The translations under genes and the position numbers were made by a program. 64,000 nucleotides of DNA, from positions 310,001-374,000 of the forward strand of contig NC_004572.3 of assembly GCF_000007485.1 (NCBI RefSeq). The letters run 5' to 3'. This document shows, piece after piece, positions 46,225-55,106 of this stretch; within the stretch, counting starts at the first letter, position 1; the number at the start of each line of letters is the position of its first letter. The stretch comes from Tropheryma whipplei str. Twist. Its GTDB lineage: Bacteria; Actinomycetota; Actinomycetes; Actinomycetales; Microbacteriaceae. The notes under the pieces are model-generated. The model was given only the letters and a program-made list of their open reading frames with translations. It had not been told where the DNA came from and ran no database searches.

Positions 46225-47007
46225 ATGTTTAGAAAGACCATAATTCCTGTGATGGTTCTGCTCTGCGTACATTCCCAGTTTTTCTCGTCATTCACGAAGA
46301 CAGATCATGTTTACGCCGATACATCTCTTACCCCGGGAGACGGTGAATATATCGCTGAAAAATCAGAACACAGAGTGAAGCACCCACGTCCTAATCGCGG
46401 TGGTCATGGTCGCAAAAGGGTTGGGTCTGTTTCACCTAGCAGGGTAAAACCTGATTGGCATTATGTCAGAGGTACAGATACTTTATGTGCGCCAGGCACC
46501 TGGGGGTGTGCGCCACTTGGTAACGACAAGCCTCCTGGCAAAACACCTGTACGCAAACCTATAAAGCGGAGTATTTCAATACGTGATCTATATGATCAGA
46601 AGAGAATAGCACCCCCGCCTCCAACAATCAGTGTAAAGCCGTACGCATTAGTGCGCAGACCAGTTGATATAACTGCAATTGCAAGAAGCAGAAGCGGTAC
46701 TTTCAATCTCTTGGGTGATGATTTTGATGTCAGGATTTACCCGGTTAGATATTCCTGGACATATGGCGATGGCTATTCGGATGTGTCTTACACGAATCGA
46801 GCCAGTCATGTGTATGGGCAGGTAGGAAATCATATTGTAACCCTGAGAGTCTTTTATAGAGCAAAAGTTAACTGGGGGACCGGATGGGAACCTGCGATTG
46901 GTGAAATATTTCTGGATGCCCAACCACGTAATATTGACGTTTTTGGCTGGAAGATAAGTCTCTTTGCTGATAACTGTTACACAAACCCGTTTGGTCAAGG
47001 ATGCTAA
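46225..47007 (+). CDS. Secreted PKD-like protein of unknown function
   Basis: About 260 residues. An N-terminal hydrophobic stretch (residues 6-22) followed by VYADT suggests a cleaved signal peptide. A basic, proline-rich linker leads to a PKD-type domain with YSWTYGDGYSDVSY and HVYGQVGNHIVTLRVFY. The C-terminus ends in a cysteine pair (DNCYTNPFGQGC), a layout I associate with PKD-domain proteins of Microbacteriaceae; that is from memory of the family. Basic and Tyr-rich, probably cell-surface or extracellular. The 186 bases upstream contain no gene. Confidence 0.75.
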   Translation: MFRKTIIPVMVLLCVHSQFFSSFTKTDHVYADTSLTPGDGEYIAEKSEHRVKHPRPNRGGHGRKRVGSVSPSRVKPDWHYVRGTDTLCAPGTWGCAPLGNDKPPGKTPVRKPIKRSISIRDLYDQKRIAPPPPTISVKPYALVRRPVDITAIARSRSGTFNLLGDDFDVRIYPVRYSWTYGDGYSDVSYTNRASHVYGQVGNHIVTLRVFYRAKVNWGTGWEPAIGEIFLDAQPRNIDVFGWKISLFADNCYTNPFGQGC

Positions 47008-47247
47008 GCGACACTCCAGCATACTGAGCATATAGATTGCATTTTGTATAACAATATTTGAGATTTATTAATGGGCTTCTGTGTCTTCTCTTAGCTTCAG
47101 AGATCTTGTATTGCGTAAGCGTAACAGGCCAGGCTCAGACCATCTAAGTATGTAGGTAAATATAAATTACATGCATCTGTCGTGTTGACTATTTTTCTGT
47201 GTTTTGCGGGGTTCCTGAAGAGCTAAAATGTGCACAGGAGCTTTGTA

Positions 47248-49467
47248 ATGAAAATAGCAAATATAAGTCTTTTCTCCAGGTTGTTTAGTCAGTATCGTAC
47301 AACCGGCATAGATAATATTTTGAAAGTCATTGCAAAGCATCACCCAAAGGCTGATCTATCCGGGGTAACTCTGGCCTACAAAATTGCCAGTGAGTGTCAT
47401 AAGGGTCAAAAGAGGTACTCTGGAGAAGAATATATTTCGCATCCAGTTGCGGTGGCGGAAATACTGTCAGATCTTGGAATGGGCCCAAATGGCGTTTCTG
47501 CTGGACTTTTGCATGACACCGTTGAGGATACTGATTTCACAATAGACCAAGTATCGGAAACTTTTGGCCAGGAAGTCGCTCTGTTAGTTGACGGGGTGAC
47601 AAAGCTCGATCGCATGAAATACGGCGTAAATGTGCAGAGCGAGAGCTGGCGGAAGATGATTGTTGCGATTTCTAAGGACATAAGAGTTCTTGTTATAAAG
47701 CTTGCTGACAGACTGCATAATGCAAGAACTTGGGGTTTTGTTCCGATTGAATCGGCTAAGCGTAAGGCCCGTGAGACTTTGGAAATATATGCCCCATTAT
47801 CTGGCAGACTCGGCATACAAAATATAAAAACTGAATTAGAAGATCTATCTTTTATGGTGCTTGAGCCAAAGATTTATCAGGAAATTTTGGAGCTTGTAAA
47901 TAAACGCTCCCCCAGGCGAGAGAAACTTATAAATGAGGTTCGCTCGGGGATTGACGATGAATTGAAGCTTCTGAGAATTCGCGGTAAGGTATCGGGGAGG
48001 CCAAAGGAAATATATTCGATTTATCAAAAAATGGTCTTGCGCGGTCATAGTTTCTCAGACATACAAGACTTAGTAGCTTTCCGAATCGTGGTTCCTACTC
48101 TGCGTGATTGCTATGCAGTTTTGGGTAGTATGCACACACGGTGGACACCAATGCAGGGGAGATTTAAGGATTATATAGCAACCCCAAAGTCGAATTTTTA
48201 TCAGTCAATACACACAACAGTTATGCTCGATGGGGGTTTTCCGGTAGAAATACAGATCAGAACCCCAGAAATGCATCGTCAGGCAGAATTTGGGATTGCT
48301 GCCCACTGGAAATACAAGGAAAAACTGCGATCTCCTACGGTTGCATTCAGAAAAACTGCGGCACTTGATCATGAGTCTGTCTATATCTCGCGCATAGCCG
48401 ACTGGCAGGAAAGCAGTGATTCAAACGAGTTGCTCGAGAATATGCGCTATGAGTTGAGCGTAAAGGACATTTATGTTTTTACGCCTGCCGGCAAGCTTGT
48501 AGGACTTCCAGCAGGATCAACACCTGTTGATTTTGCCTATGCCGTACATACCGAAGTTGGGCACAGAACTGTTGGCGCAAAGGTTAATTCCAGTATGGTT
48601 TCACTGGACACACCGTTATCCACAGGCGATGTAGTAGAGGTACTGACGATTAAGTCTGCCAACTACTCTCCAAACAAAAACTGGCTTGAGTTTGTAAAAA
48701 GCACAAGGGCGAGAAATAAGATAAAAAGTTTCTTTACTAAAAGCCGGAGAGAAGAGGCAATTGAGCTGGGTAAAAACGCTCTTTTAAAATGCTTTAGAAA
48801 GCGCAATGTGTCCGTAAAATATGTTCAAAAGCGCCTACCCGAACTCCTGTCATCTCTGCGCTTTAGTGATATCAATGATGTCTACCGCGCTGTTGGCGAG
48901 GGAAGGCTTAAAGCCTTGGCCGTTGTTGACACCCTGTCCAAGCTGATTCATGACACCGTTGAGGATGAGACATCCCCGATACAGGTTATTAGAACAGACA
49001 AACCTGCAACAGACAAACCTGCAAACGAGCCATCTGTTCTGGTTCGGGGGATACATGATATCCTAGTGCGCCTTGCAAGGTGCTGCACACCAGTTCCCGG
49101 CGATGAGATTATCGGTTATGTCACGAGAGGTACGGGGGTTTCGGTTCACATCATGTCCTGCGGCAATATCTCACATATGCCGGAGAAAGATAGCAGGTTG
49201 GTCAAAGTTGAATGGAGCCGTAGCGCCCAGACAAAGCCATTCAGGGTGTCTATTCAAATTGATGGCCTAAACAGGCCCGACTTGATCAATGATATTACCA
49301 AGGTTTTTTCTGAATATCGTATAAATATCCTATCTGCTAATCTCTCAACAAATCAGCATAGGGCCAGTAATAAATTTGTATGCGAAGCCTATGACGTCTC
49401 GCGTTTGGAAAAGGTTATGTCTGAAATACGGAAAATAGACTCTGTATACGATTGTTATAGAGCCTAA
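47248..49467 (+). CDS. rel: Rel, bifunctional (p)ppGpp synthetase/hydrolase
   Basis: Stringent-response enzyme of about 739 residues. The ATG at 47248 has AGGAG (about 47235) upstream and is preferred over GTG 47230. Domain order: HD hydrolase (SHPVAVAEIL, LLHDTVEDTD), RelA/SpoT synthetase (RGHSFSDIQDLVAFRIV, GRFKDYIATPKSNFYQSIH), TGS (VFTPAGKLVGLPAGSTPVDFAYAVHTEVGH), zinc-finger/CC region (LARCCTPVPGDEIIGY) and C-terminal ACT. All domains appear intact, so both activities are expected. A 15-bp tandem repeat lies between the TGS and CC regions. The 240 bases upstream hold no recognised gene. Confidence 0.96.
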   Translation: MKIANISLFSRLFSQYRTTGIDNILKVIAKHHPKADLSGVTLAYKIASECHKGQKRYSGEEYISHPVAVAEILSDLGMGPNGVSAGLLHDTVEDTDFTIDQVSETFGQEVALLVDGVTKLDRMKYGVNVQSESWRKMIVAISKDIRVLVIKLADRLHNARTWGFVPIESAKRKARETLEIYAPLSGRLGIQNIKTELEDLSFMVLEPKIYQEILELVNKRSPRREKLINEVRSGIDDELKLLRIRGKVSGRPKEIYSIYQKMVLRGHSFSDIQDLVAFRIVVPTLRDCYAVLGSMHTRWTPMQGRFKDYIATPKSNFYQSIHTTVMLDGGFPVEIQIRTPEMHRQAEFGIAAHWKYKEKLRSPTVAFRKTAALDHESVYISRIADWQESSDSNELLENMRYELSVKDIYVFTPAGKLVGLPAGSTPVDFAYAVHTEVGHRTVGAKVNSSMVSLDTPLSTGDVVEVLTIKSANYSPNKNWLEFVKSTRARNKIKSFFTKSRREEAIELGKNALLKCFRKRNVSVKYVQKRLPELLSSLRFSDINDVYRAVGEGRLKALAVVDTLSKLIHDTVEDETSPIQVIRTDKPATDKPANEPSVLVRGIHDILVRLARCCTPVPGDEIIGYVTRGTGVSVHIMSCGNISHMPEKDSRLVKVEWSRSAQTKPFRVSIQIDGLNRPDLINDITKVFSEYRINILSANLSTNQHRASNKFVCEAYDVSRLEKVMSEIRKIDSVYDCYRA
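48994..49023 (+). repeat. 15-bp in-frame tandem repeat in rel
   Basis: ACAGACAAACCTGCA occurs twice in direct succession (48994-49008 and 49009-49023), coding for TDKPA TDKPA in a linker between conserved domains. Copy number could vary without loss of frame. Confidence 0.9.
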
Positions 49468-49494
49468 AAACTGTGGCCGAAACCTCTTGTGACT

Positions 49495-49519
49495 GAAACC
49501 TCTATGGAAGGGTTTTTTT
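49495..49519 (+). terminator. Candidate rel terminator
   Basis: AAACC (49496-49500) can pair with GGTTT (49511-49515), followed by a T run to 49519, 30 bases after the rel stop. The stem is short, so this is a weak candidate between convergent rel and rpsT. Confidence 0.4.
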
Positions 49520-49527
49520 AAGGGGCC

Positions 49528-49815
49528 TTACTCTCCGGCAGTCGAGTTTCTCAGGCGAGTTGCCACAACAAGTTTTGCTATGCCAGACTTCCTGTTGGCC
49601 GCCTGATTGGGGTGTATAACGCCTTTGCTAACGGCTCTATCAAGCTTCAAAGAAGCACGTCTGAGGGCATCTTCCGCCCTTGGCAAATCATTATCGCGCG
49701 CCGCACGCTTGACCAGGCGGATAAGTGTCTTGAGCTCACTCTTGACCGCCTTGTTTCGCAAGCGGTTATTCTCGTTTGTCCGGTTCCTTTTTATCTGAGA
49801 CTTTATATTAGCCAC
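49528..49815 (-). CDS. rpsT: Ribosomal protein S20
   Basis: Basic ribosomal protein of about 95 residues from a GTG start. [28 protein letters not shown] and [18 protein letters not shown] match S20 throughout. It is divergent from lepA, as in many actinobacteria. The upstream 277 bp contain tandem repeats and inverted repeats that may belong to its leader. Confidence 0.96.
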   Translation of the reverse strand: MANIKSQIKRNRTNENNRLRNKAVKSELKTLIRLVKRAARDNDLPRAEDALRRASLKLDRAVSKGVIHPNQAANRKSGIAKLVVATRLRNSTAGE

Positions 49816-49844
49816 TGACTAAGACACCTCGCGCTCTAGAATTC

Positions 49845-49914
49845 TTTAACACAAATAACCCTTTTGAATATTAACCCTTTTGACACAAATATTAATTGAC
49901 ACAAATATTAACCC
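49845..49914. repeat. Degenerate tandem repeat upstream of rpsT
   Basis: Four adjacent related units of 16-19 bp: 49845-49861, 49862-49877, 49878-49895 and 49896-49914. Each starts with TTT(A)A or TTGACA-like bases and three end in AACCC; TTGACACAAATATTAA occurs twice exactly. On the minus strand the units read roughly GGGTTAATATTTGTGTCAA. Confidence 0.75.
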
Positions 49915-49959
49915 GTACAAGAGACGGCAAGCACCCACGCAGCACCGTCAGGCTTACGC

Positions 49960-50008
49960 TCGAGCTAAACTGACCGGAAGGAGGAGGGCGACAAACCCCA
50001 CAGCTCGA
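49960..50008. other. Candidate structured RNA or operator between rpsT and lepA
   Basis: TCGAGCT (49960-49966) pairs perfectly with AGCTCGA (50002-50008). Inside are CCGGAAGG and GGG/CCC segments that could form a second small stem. The region is more GC-rich than its surroundings. It is not in the lepA transcript if lepA is leaderless, so it may be part of the rpsT leader or an independent RNA. No family was recognised. Confidence 0.35.
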
Positions 50009-50080
50009 ACCAGCCAGTCAGATCGGGCAAAACTATGCTATCAGATGTAATAATGGCCCATGATCGCAACAATTTATGCA

Positions 50081-50086
50081 TAGAAT
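50081..50086 (+). promoter_or_regulatory. TAGAAT -10 element, probable leaderless promoter of lepA
   Basis: TAGAAT lies six bases before the lepA ATG (50093). The intervening bases are all T and contain no ribosome binding site. Confidence 0.6.
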
Positions 50087-50092
50087 TTTTTT

Positions 50093-51898
50093 ATGACTGA
50101 TAGGGTTCTGCCTGAGCAAATACGTAATTTTGGGATTATTGCGCATGTAGATCACGGTAAATCAACTCTTGCCGACCGCATACTTCAACTAACTGGCGCG
50201 GTTTCTGATCGGGATATGCGTGAACAGTATCTTGACCGGCTTTATATAGAGCGCGAGCGGGGCATAACCATAAAAAGCCAGGCTGTTACGCTGCAGTGGG
50301 ATTGCGATGCGACGCAATATGTCTTGAACATGGTTGACACCCCCGGACATGTTGATTTTACATATGAAGTCTCTCGTTCTTTGGCCGCGTGTGAAGCGGC
50401 TGTTATTCTCGTCGATGCCACCCAAGGGGTTGAAGCGCAAACCTTGGCCAATCTTCATCTTGCAATTGAGAATAATCTCTTGATAATACCCGTTTTGAGC
50501 AAAGTTGATCTGCCTTCTGCCGACGTCGAAGGGGCAACGCTGGAGCTGTCAGAGGTTTTGGAATGTCGAGTAGAAGACGTAATGCATGTATCGGGTAAAA
50601 CAGGTTATGGCGTAAAAGAACTACTTGATCTAATTGTCAGAAAAGCTCCGCCCCCGAAAGGGGATGTTACCTCTGCCCCTCGCGCGCTTATCTTTGATTC
50701 TATCTATGACTCGTACAGAGGGGTTGTAACGTATGTAAAAATGTGCGATGGAACGATACGTGTCGGTGACAAAATAAGAATGATGTCGACAGGCGCTGAG
50801 CATACCTTATTGGAAGTGGGTGTTTCTAACCCCGAACCGCAATCGCGCCACAGTCTCTCAGTTGGTGAAGTCGGTTATTTCATAACAGGCGTCAAAGACG
50901 TCAGGAAATCCAGGGTTGGGGATACAATTACAACCGATACTCACACAGCTACAGTACCTTTGCCAGGCTACTCAAATCCCAAGCCGATGGTGTTCTCAGG
51001 TATTTACCCGCTTAACGGAAACGAGTACTCTGCGCTTCGCGAAGGGCTTGACAGATTAAAACTCTCTGACGCATCGATTGTGTACACTCCAGAGACATCT
51101 GCTGCTCTTGGCTTTGGTTTTAGATGCGGATTCTTGGGTCTCTTGCACATGGAGATAGTAAGTGAAAGACTTAACCGTGAATTTGGTCTTGCGACGATTT
51201 CAACGGCCCCCAGTGTCGCTTACGAAATCACTCCTGATGGTGAAAAAACTTTGGTCGTTATGAACCCTAGTGACTTTCCGTCTGGCAAAATAAAAGAAAT
51301 AAAAGAGCCAACCGTCAAGGTGTCCATATTGTCTCCAAAGGAGTACATCGGTTCGATTATGGAACTCTGTCAAGCACGACGTGGTGTTATGCAGGGTATT
51401 GAGTACTTTGGCTCAGTAAGAGCTGAACTTATTTACGTCATGCCCCTCGCTGAAATAGTGTTTGACTTTTTTGACAGTTTAAAGAGTAGGACAAAAGGGT
51501 ACGCTAGCTTTGACTATAATCCTGAAGGCAGTCAGCCCGCCGACCTGGTAAAAGTTGATATCCTATTGCAAGGAAACAAGGTAGACGCATTTAGTGCAAT
51601 AGTCCACAGCAGTAAGGCGTACTCTTATGGGTCCAGTATTTCAAAGCGCTTGAGTGAGCTTATTCCACGACAACAGTTTGAGGTGCCTATTCAGGCCGCG
51701 ATTGGATCCAGAGTTGTAGCGCGTGAAACCATTCGTGCTGTTAGAAAGGATGTTGTGGCCAAGTGTTACGGTGGTGACATTACTAGAAAACGCAAGTTGC
51801 TTGAAAAGCAGAAGCAGGGCAAGGCCCGCATGAAGCTGATTGGCAGGGTCGAGGTTCCGCAGGAGGTATTTGTTGCAACGCTTTCATCGTACAAATAA
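50093..51898 (+). CDS. lepA: LepA, elongation factor 4
   Basis: Ribosome-associated GTPase of about 601 residues. The G domain has [31 protein letters not shown] and SKVDLP; the LepA-specific C-terminal domain shows [21 protein letters not shown] and [21 protein letters not shown]. Start by ATG behind a leaderless-type promoter. Confidence 0.97.
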   Translation: MTDRVLPEQIRNFGIIAHVDHGKSTLADRILQLTGAVSDRDMREQYLDRLYIERERGITIKSQAVTLQWDCDATQYVLNMVDTPGHVDFTYEVSRSLAACEAAVILVDATQGVEAQTLANLHLAIENNLLIIPVLSKVDLPSADVEGATLELSEVLECRVEDVMHVSGKTGYGVKELLDLIVRKAPPPKGDVTSAPRALIFDSIYDSYRGVVTYVKMCDGTIRVGDKIRMMSTGAEHTLLEVGVSNPEPQSRHSLSVGEVGYFITGVKDVRKSRVGDTITTDTHTATVPLPGYSNPKPMVFSGIYPLNGNEYSALREGLDRLKLSDASIVYTPETSAALGFGFRCGFLGLLHMEIVSERLNREFGLATISTAPSVAYEITPDGEKTLVVMNPSDFPSGKIKEIKEPTVKVSILSPKEYIGSIMELCQARRGVMQGIEYFGSVRAELIYVMPLAEIVFDFFDSLKSRTKGYASFDYNPEGSQPADLVKVDILLQGNKVDAFSAIVHSSKAYSYGSSISKRLSELIPRQQFEVPIQAAIGSRVVARETIRAVRKDVVAKCYGGDITRKRKLLEKQKQGKARMKLIGRVEVPQEVFVATLSSYK

Positions 51899-51911
51899 AC
51901 GTGGTGGCCTT

Positions 51912-52514
51912 ATGTCACGGGCCTCGGCTAAATCATTTAGATTTGCGCCCGCACAGTATCCATGTGTTGGTGTGACAGATTGTCTGGGGTCTCCAAAATA
52001 TGTTCCGAGTGGTTATAGACTGGTTGAAGCTTCAGTAAGCCTAGGTAGTGGTGATAAGCGTTTCTTTTCTTCTCGAGAATTGCTTATGTGCTGGAAAGTT
52101 CATCGTCTTGCTGGACTTAATGTGAGGGTTTTAGATCCTGGGGAAGTTGATTGTCTGGGTGGATCACCGATATTGAGAGATAAGGAGCGAATTCTTGATG
52201 AGAGTGGTTTTGATTTTGCCCGCCCTGGATGCATTGTTGCGCTAAGGAGCGGCCTGCGGCGTGTTCGTTCTGTTATGCGGGTTGTTTATGCTGTCAGTGA
52301 TGTGAATCGAGTGGCCCTAATTTTGGCTTCAATTGTCGGTCATGGGTTGCATCTTGAGGAGGGGTTTTTTATCGAAAAGCATCCTGATTCTTCTGTTAGA
52401 TTTACTGTGAGAATCCTCAGGAGGGCCTCATGTGTTTCTTGGATAACAATGAATGCGAGCAAACATCTAGTTTCGCGGTATCTTCGCGTCTTAGATCCTA
52501 CTTGGGCTCTATAG
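51912..52514 (+). CDS. DUF1990 (UPF0548) family protein
   Basis: About 200 residues. ATG 51912 has GGTGG just upstream; an earlier start would overlap lepA. Recognised by LPSGY-like (VPSGYRLVEASVSLGSG), FFSSRELLMCWKVHRLAGLNVRVLDPG, VYAVSDVNRVALILASIVGHGLHLEEGFFIEK and the final SRYLRVL, which follow the layout of DUF1990. Function unknown. In actinobacteria this family is often found next to lepA. Confidence 0.8.
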   Translation: MSRASAKSFRFAPAQYPCVGVTDCLGSPKYVPSGYRLVEASVSLGSGDKRFFSSRELLMCWKVHRLAGLNVRVLDPGEVDCLGGSPILRDKERILDESGFDFARPGCIVALRSGLRRVRSVMRVVYAVSDVNRVALILASIVGHGLHLEEGFFIEKHPDSSVRFTVRILRRASCVSWITMNASKHLVSRYLRVLDPTWAL

Positions 52515-52959
52515 CCTTAGTGTCTTTGAATCTGTAAATTGTTGTCATTTTATTTGACAGTGTTTATACAGCTTTTTGCTCTAGTGAGGGATTTTACGCG
52601 TAGAACATAATGACCTTTATCAGATTCATGTACTGGATTGATGCCGAGGACTTTTCCATATACAAGCGTTTATCTTTTGAAACTTGTAGTGGATTCTGAA
52701 TTCTTTGCTTTCAGGCTCTGGGGAAGATGTGTGTTTGACTGGAAAAATAACAATATTGATAGTTTTGAATAAGGAGGTCAAGGTCTGATTTATGCTAGTT
52801 TTGACCCTTGAGTATTATGTTCGATAGAGGGAGTGAAGAAGGTCTGTAGATCAGAGTCTTATCGGGGGTGAAAGGGTTTATTCATGTCCCTTGAGCTTCG
52901 GATTTGTGGTATGCCTTGTAATTTTTGGGCTATCTTTCTGAATTTTTGACCTTTGTAAG
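52515..52959 (+). other. 445-bp stretch without a gene between DUF1990 and dnaJ
   Basis: No reading frame of more than about 30 codons with family resemblance was found. In many actinobacteria hemW and hrcA occupy this place between lepA and dnaJ, so this may be where they were lost. The stretch contains a strong AAGGAGG site (52771-52777) inside an inverted repeat (GGTCAA 52776-52781 with TTGACC 52801-52806), with an 11-codon frame starting at ATG 52792. No clear similarity to HrcA or HemW could be demonstrated. Confidence 0.5.
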
Positions 52960-54006
52960 ATGGAAGATTTATATGGCATTCTTGGTGTTGACCATAATGC
53001 GAGTGTTGACGAAATAAGAAGAGCTTATAGGCGCCTTGCGCGTGAGTTGCATCCCGATATAAATCCGGATTCAGCTGATCGCTTTAAGGCTGTAACACAT
53101 GCTTACAATATTTTGAGCGACCCTGAACAGCGTCAACGGTATGATCGGCATGTATCAGGTGGTTTTTCGTCTGATTTTAATCTGTCTGATCTATTCCAGA
53201 GTTTTTTTGATACATCTGCTGAATTTCAGAGAGGCTCTGATTTACTTGTCAATATTGATATTGACCTAAAAACAGCTATTTATGGCGGATCACAGGTTGT
53301 AAAGATCGACTCACTCGTTGTTTGTGATGTGTGTAATGGCACTCGGAGTGAGCCGGGATATAAGGCCGAGGTATGTTTTGACTGCAACGGTTCTGGTGTA
53401 GTCAGGGGTGAGGTAAGGACGACGCTTGGCAATTTGATTACCCAGAATACATGCTCGAAGTGCCGAGGTAATGGCGAGAGGATAGATCATCCCTGCAGGA
53501 GATGTTACGGTAACGGGAGCCGCAGTGCCCCCAGAGATATTACAATCAATATTCCCCCCGGGGTAGAAACCGGAATGAGAATAAAAATCCCGAATATGGG
53601 CAATGCCGGCGGGGCAATGCCAGGTGATTTATATGTTGATTGCAAGGTTAAAGAACATCCTTATTTTCTCCGTGACGGTCAGGATCTGTACTGCCGACTC
53701 GATATAAGCCTCGTTGACGCCTTACTTGGCACAAAGGTAAAAATTGACAGCTTAGATGGAGAGCTTGCTGTTGTTATTCCAGCTCTGAGTCAGAATAGGG
53801 ATGTGATTCGGATTGCGAATAAAGGCGCAGTGACTCTGAGGGGGGGAAAGGGCGATCTTTGTATTGTTCTGAATGTATTGCTCATGCAGAAATTAGATCC
53901 AGAACACCGTGCGTTACTGAAAAAGATTATGCCTAACCCACCAAAACCGAAGCTTGCAAAGCGTACATCAGGATTTTTTTCGTGGCTGAAAAATAAGTTT
54001 ACATAA
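52960..54006 (+). CDS. dnaJ: DnaJ-type co-chaperone (DnaJ2)
   Basis: Hsp40 of about 348 residues. The J domain has ELHPDINPD with the HPD triad near residue 34. The glycine/phenylalanine linker is very short. The zinc-finger domain keeps four CxxCxG repeats (CDVCNG, CFDCNG, CSKCRG, CRRCYG), followed by the two C-terminal substrate domains. Its location before rsmE corresponds to the actinobacterial dnaJ2, not to the dnaK-grpE-dnaJ operon. Confidence 0.93.
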   Translation: MEDLYGILGVDHNASVDEIRRAYRRLARELHPDINPDSADRFKAVTHAYNILSDPEQRQRYDRHVSGGFSSDFNLSDLFQSFFDTSAEFQRGSDLLVNIDIDLKTAIYGGSQVVKIDSLVVCDVCNGTRSEPGYKAEVCFDCNGSGVVRGEVRTTLGNLITQNTCSKCRGNGERIDHPCRRCYGNGSRSAPRDITINIPPGVETGMRIKIPNMGNAGGAMPGDLYVDCKVKEHPYFLRDGQDLYCRLDISLVDALLGTKVKIDSLDGELAVVIPALSQNRDVIRIANKGAVTLRGGKGDLCIVLNVLLMQKLDPEHRALLKKIMPNPPKPKLAKRTSGFFSWLKNKFT

Positions 54007-54039
54007 GATACCTTTCTAAAAAATTCTGTCGGTGTTATC

Positions 54040-54747
54040 ATGAGCGGATTTTTTATTGCTGAGAACCTTTCTGAGCTATCAGAAGGTGACACGGTTTTTC
54101 TATCAGATAGGGAACAGAGGCATGCCTGTCTTTCGCGAAGAATAAGAGTTGGCGAGGAAATTGGTCTAACAGACACAATGGGTCGCACAGCGAATGCCCG
54201 GGTCACTGTGTCAAGCCAGCCAGGAACCATTACCGCAAGGATAATGAATCTTACTCTTCATAAGCCCAATCGCGTCACTGTTTCCTTGCTTCAAGCTCTG
54301 TGCAGACGCGCAAGCGCAGAATCTGCTGTGCGGAGCGCTGTTGAGCTCGGTGTTGACAGGATAGTGCCCTGGAAATCAGATCGAAGTTTCAATTCATCGA
54401 GTCGCAGGTGGTCGAGTATTGCACGTGAGGCTGCCAAGCAGTCACGGCGTGCATGGTTTCCCGTTGTGAAGGCTGATATACCATCAGAACGGCTTGTCGA
54501 AGAAATTGGAGACTCTCTTGCCATCATTTTAGATCCAGGATCCAATACAAGACTTAGCTCTCTCGGGAATTTGTTTCTACAGAGAAAATCAGTTTTTCTT
54601 CTAATTGGCCCTGAAGGTGGGATTACCAGGGAAGAGATTTCCACAATACCGGGAATTTGCTGTAGCTTGGGAATTGAGACTCTTAAATCCTCCACAGCGA
54701 GTGTTGCGGCCTTGTCGCTTGTTAATTTTTTCCTGGGGCGATGGTAA
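54040..54747 (+). CDS. rsmE: RsmE, 16S rRNA m3U1498 methyltransferase
   Basis: SPOUT-family enzyme of about 235 residues that methylates U1498 of 16S rRNA. The N-terminal PUA-like part has DREQRHACLSRRIRVGEEI; the SAM-binding knot region shows LLIGPEGGITREEI and LGIETLKSSTASVAAL. It lies 33 bases after dnaJ, and this pairing is widely conserved. Confidence 0.94.
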   Translation: MSGFFIAENLSELSEGDTVFLSDREQRHACLSRRIRVGEEIGLTDTMGRTANARVTVSSQPGTITARIMNLTLHKPNRVTVSLLQALCRRASAESAVRSAVELGVDRIVPWKSDRSFNSSSRRWSSIAREAAKQSRRAWFPVVKADIPSERLVEEIGDSLAIILDPGSNTRLSSLGNLFLQRKSVFLLIGPEGGITREEISTIPGICCSLGIETLKSSTASVAALSLVNFFLGRW

Positions 54748-54782
54748 TTTTCCTGCCTCATCGGGTATTATCATAGCCAGAT

Positions 54783-55106
54783 ATGACGTCTATTTTTACA
54801 AGAATCATAAATCGTGAGGTTCCGGCAGAGATTCTTTTTGAGGATGATGAATTTATATGTATAGAGGATATTGCGCCAAAGGCGAAAATTCATTATCTTG
54901 TAATAGCGAAACATCCGTGGAAAGACGTAACAGAGGCGGTGCGTGATGACCCCCTCTTTGTGAATAAAATTCTTGCAATAGCGGTTAGGCTAACAAAGGA
55001 TTTTGGCAGTCAGTTTAGGCTCATTTTCAATACCGGGGCCCTTGTCGGGCAGACTGTTTTTCATGTTCATGCCCACATATTGTCGGGTGAAGCACTGGGT
55101 GAGTGA
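54783..55106 (+). CDS. hinT: HIT family protein (HinT-like)
   Basis: Purine nucleoside phosphoramidase-type protein of about 107 residues. SIFTRIINREVPAEILFEDD opens the protein, and the histidine triad HVHAHIL lies near the C-terminus. The stop overlaps the ybeY GTG. A phoH gene normally between the two in actinobacteria is absent. Confidence 0.93.
   Translation: MTSIFTRIINREVPAEILFEDDEFICIEDIAPKAKIHYLVIAKHPWKDVTEAVRDDPLFVNKILAIAVRLTKDFGSQFRLIFNTGALVGQTVFHVHAHILSGEALGE

Noticed and set aside
47008-47247. Possible small RNA upstream of rel
   Set aside because: No stable hairpin, promoter with good spacing or conserved motif was found in this 240-bp interval.
49845-49914. CRISPR array
   Set aside because: Units are too short, degenerate and adjacent without spacers, and there are no cas genes.
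49965-50000. SRP (4.5S) RNA suggested by the CCGGAAGG loop
   Set aside because: The conserved 3' side (AGCAG) and the 5' CAGG of domain IV are absent, and the flanks do not pair into the long SRP helix.
52792-52827. 11-codon frame behind AAGGAGG as a remnant of hrcA
   Set aside because: Too short to show similarity; the spacing from the ribosome site is long. Reported only as part of the gene-free stretch.
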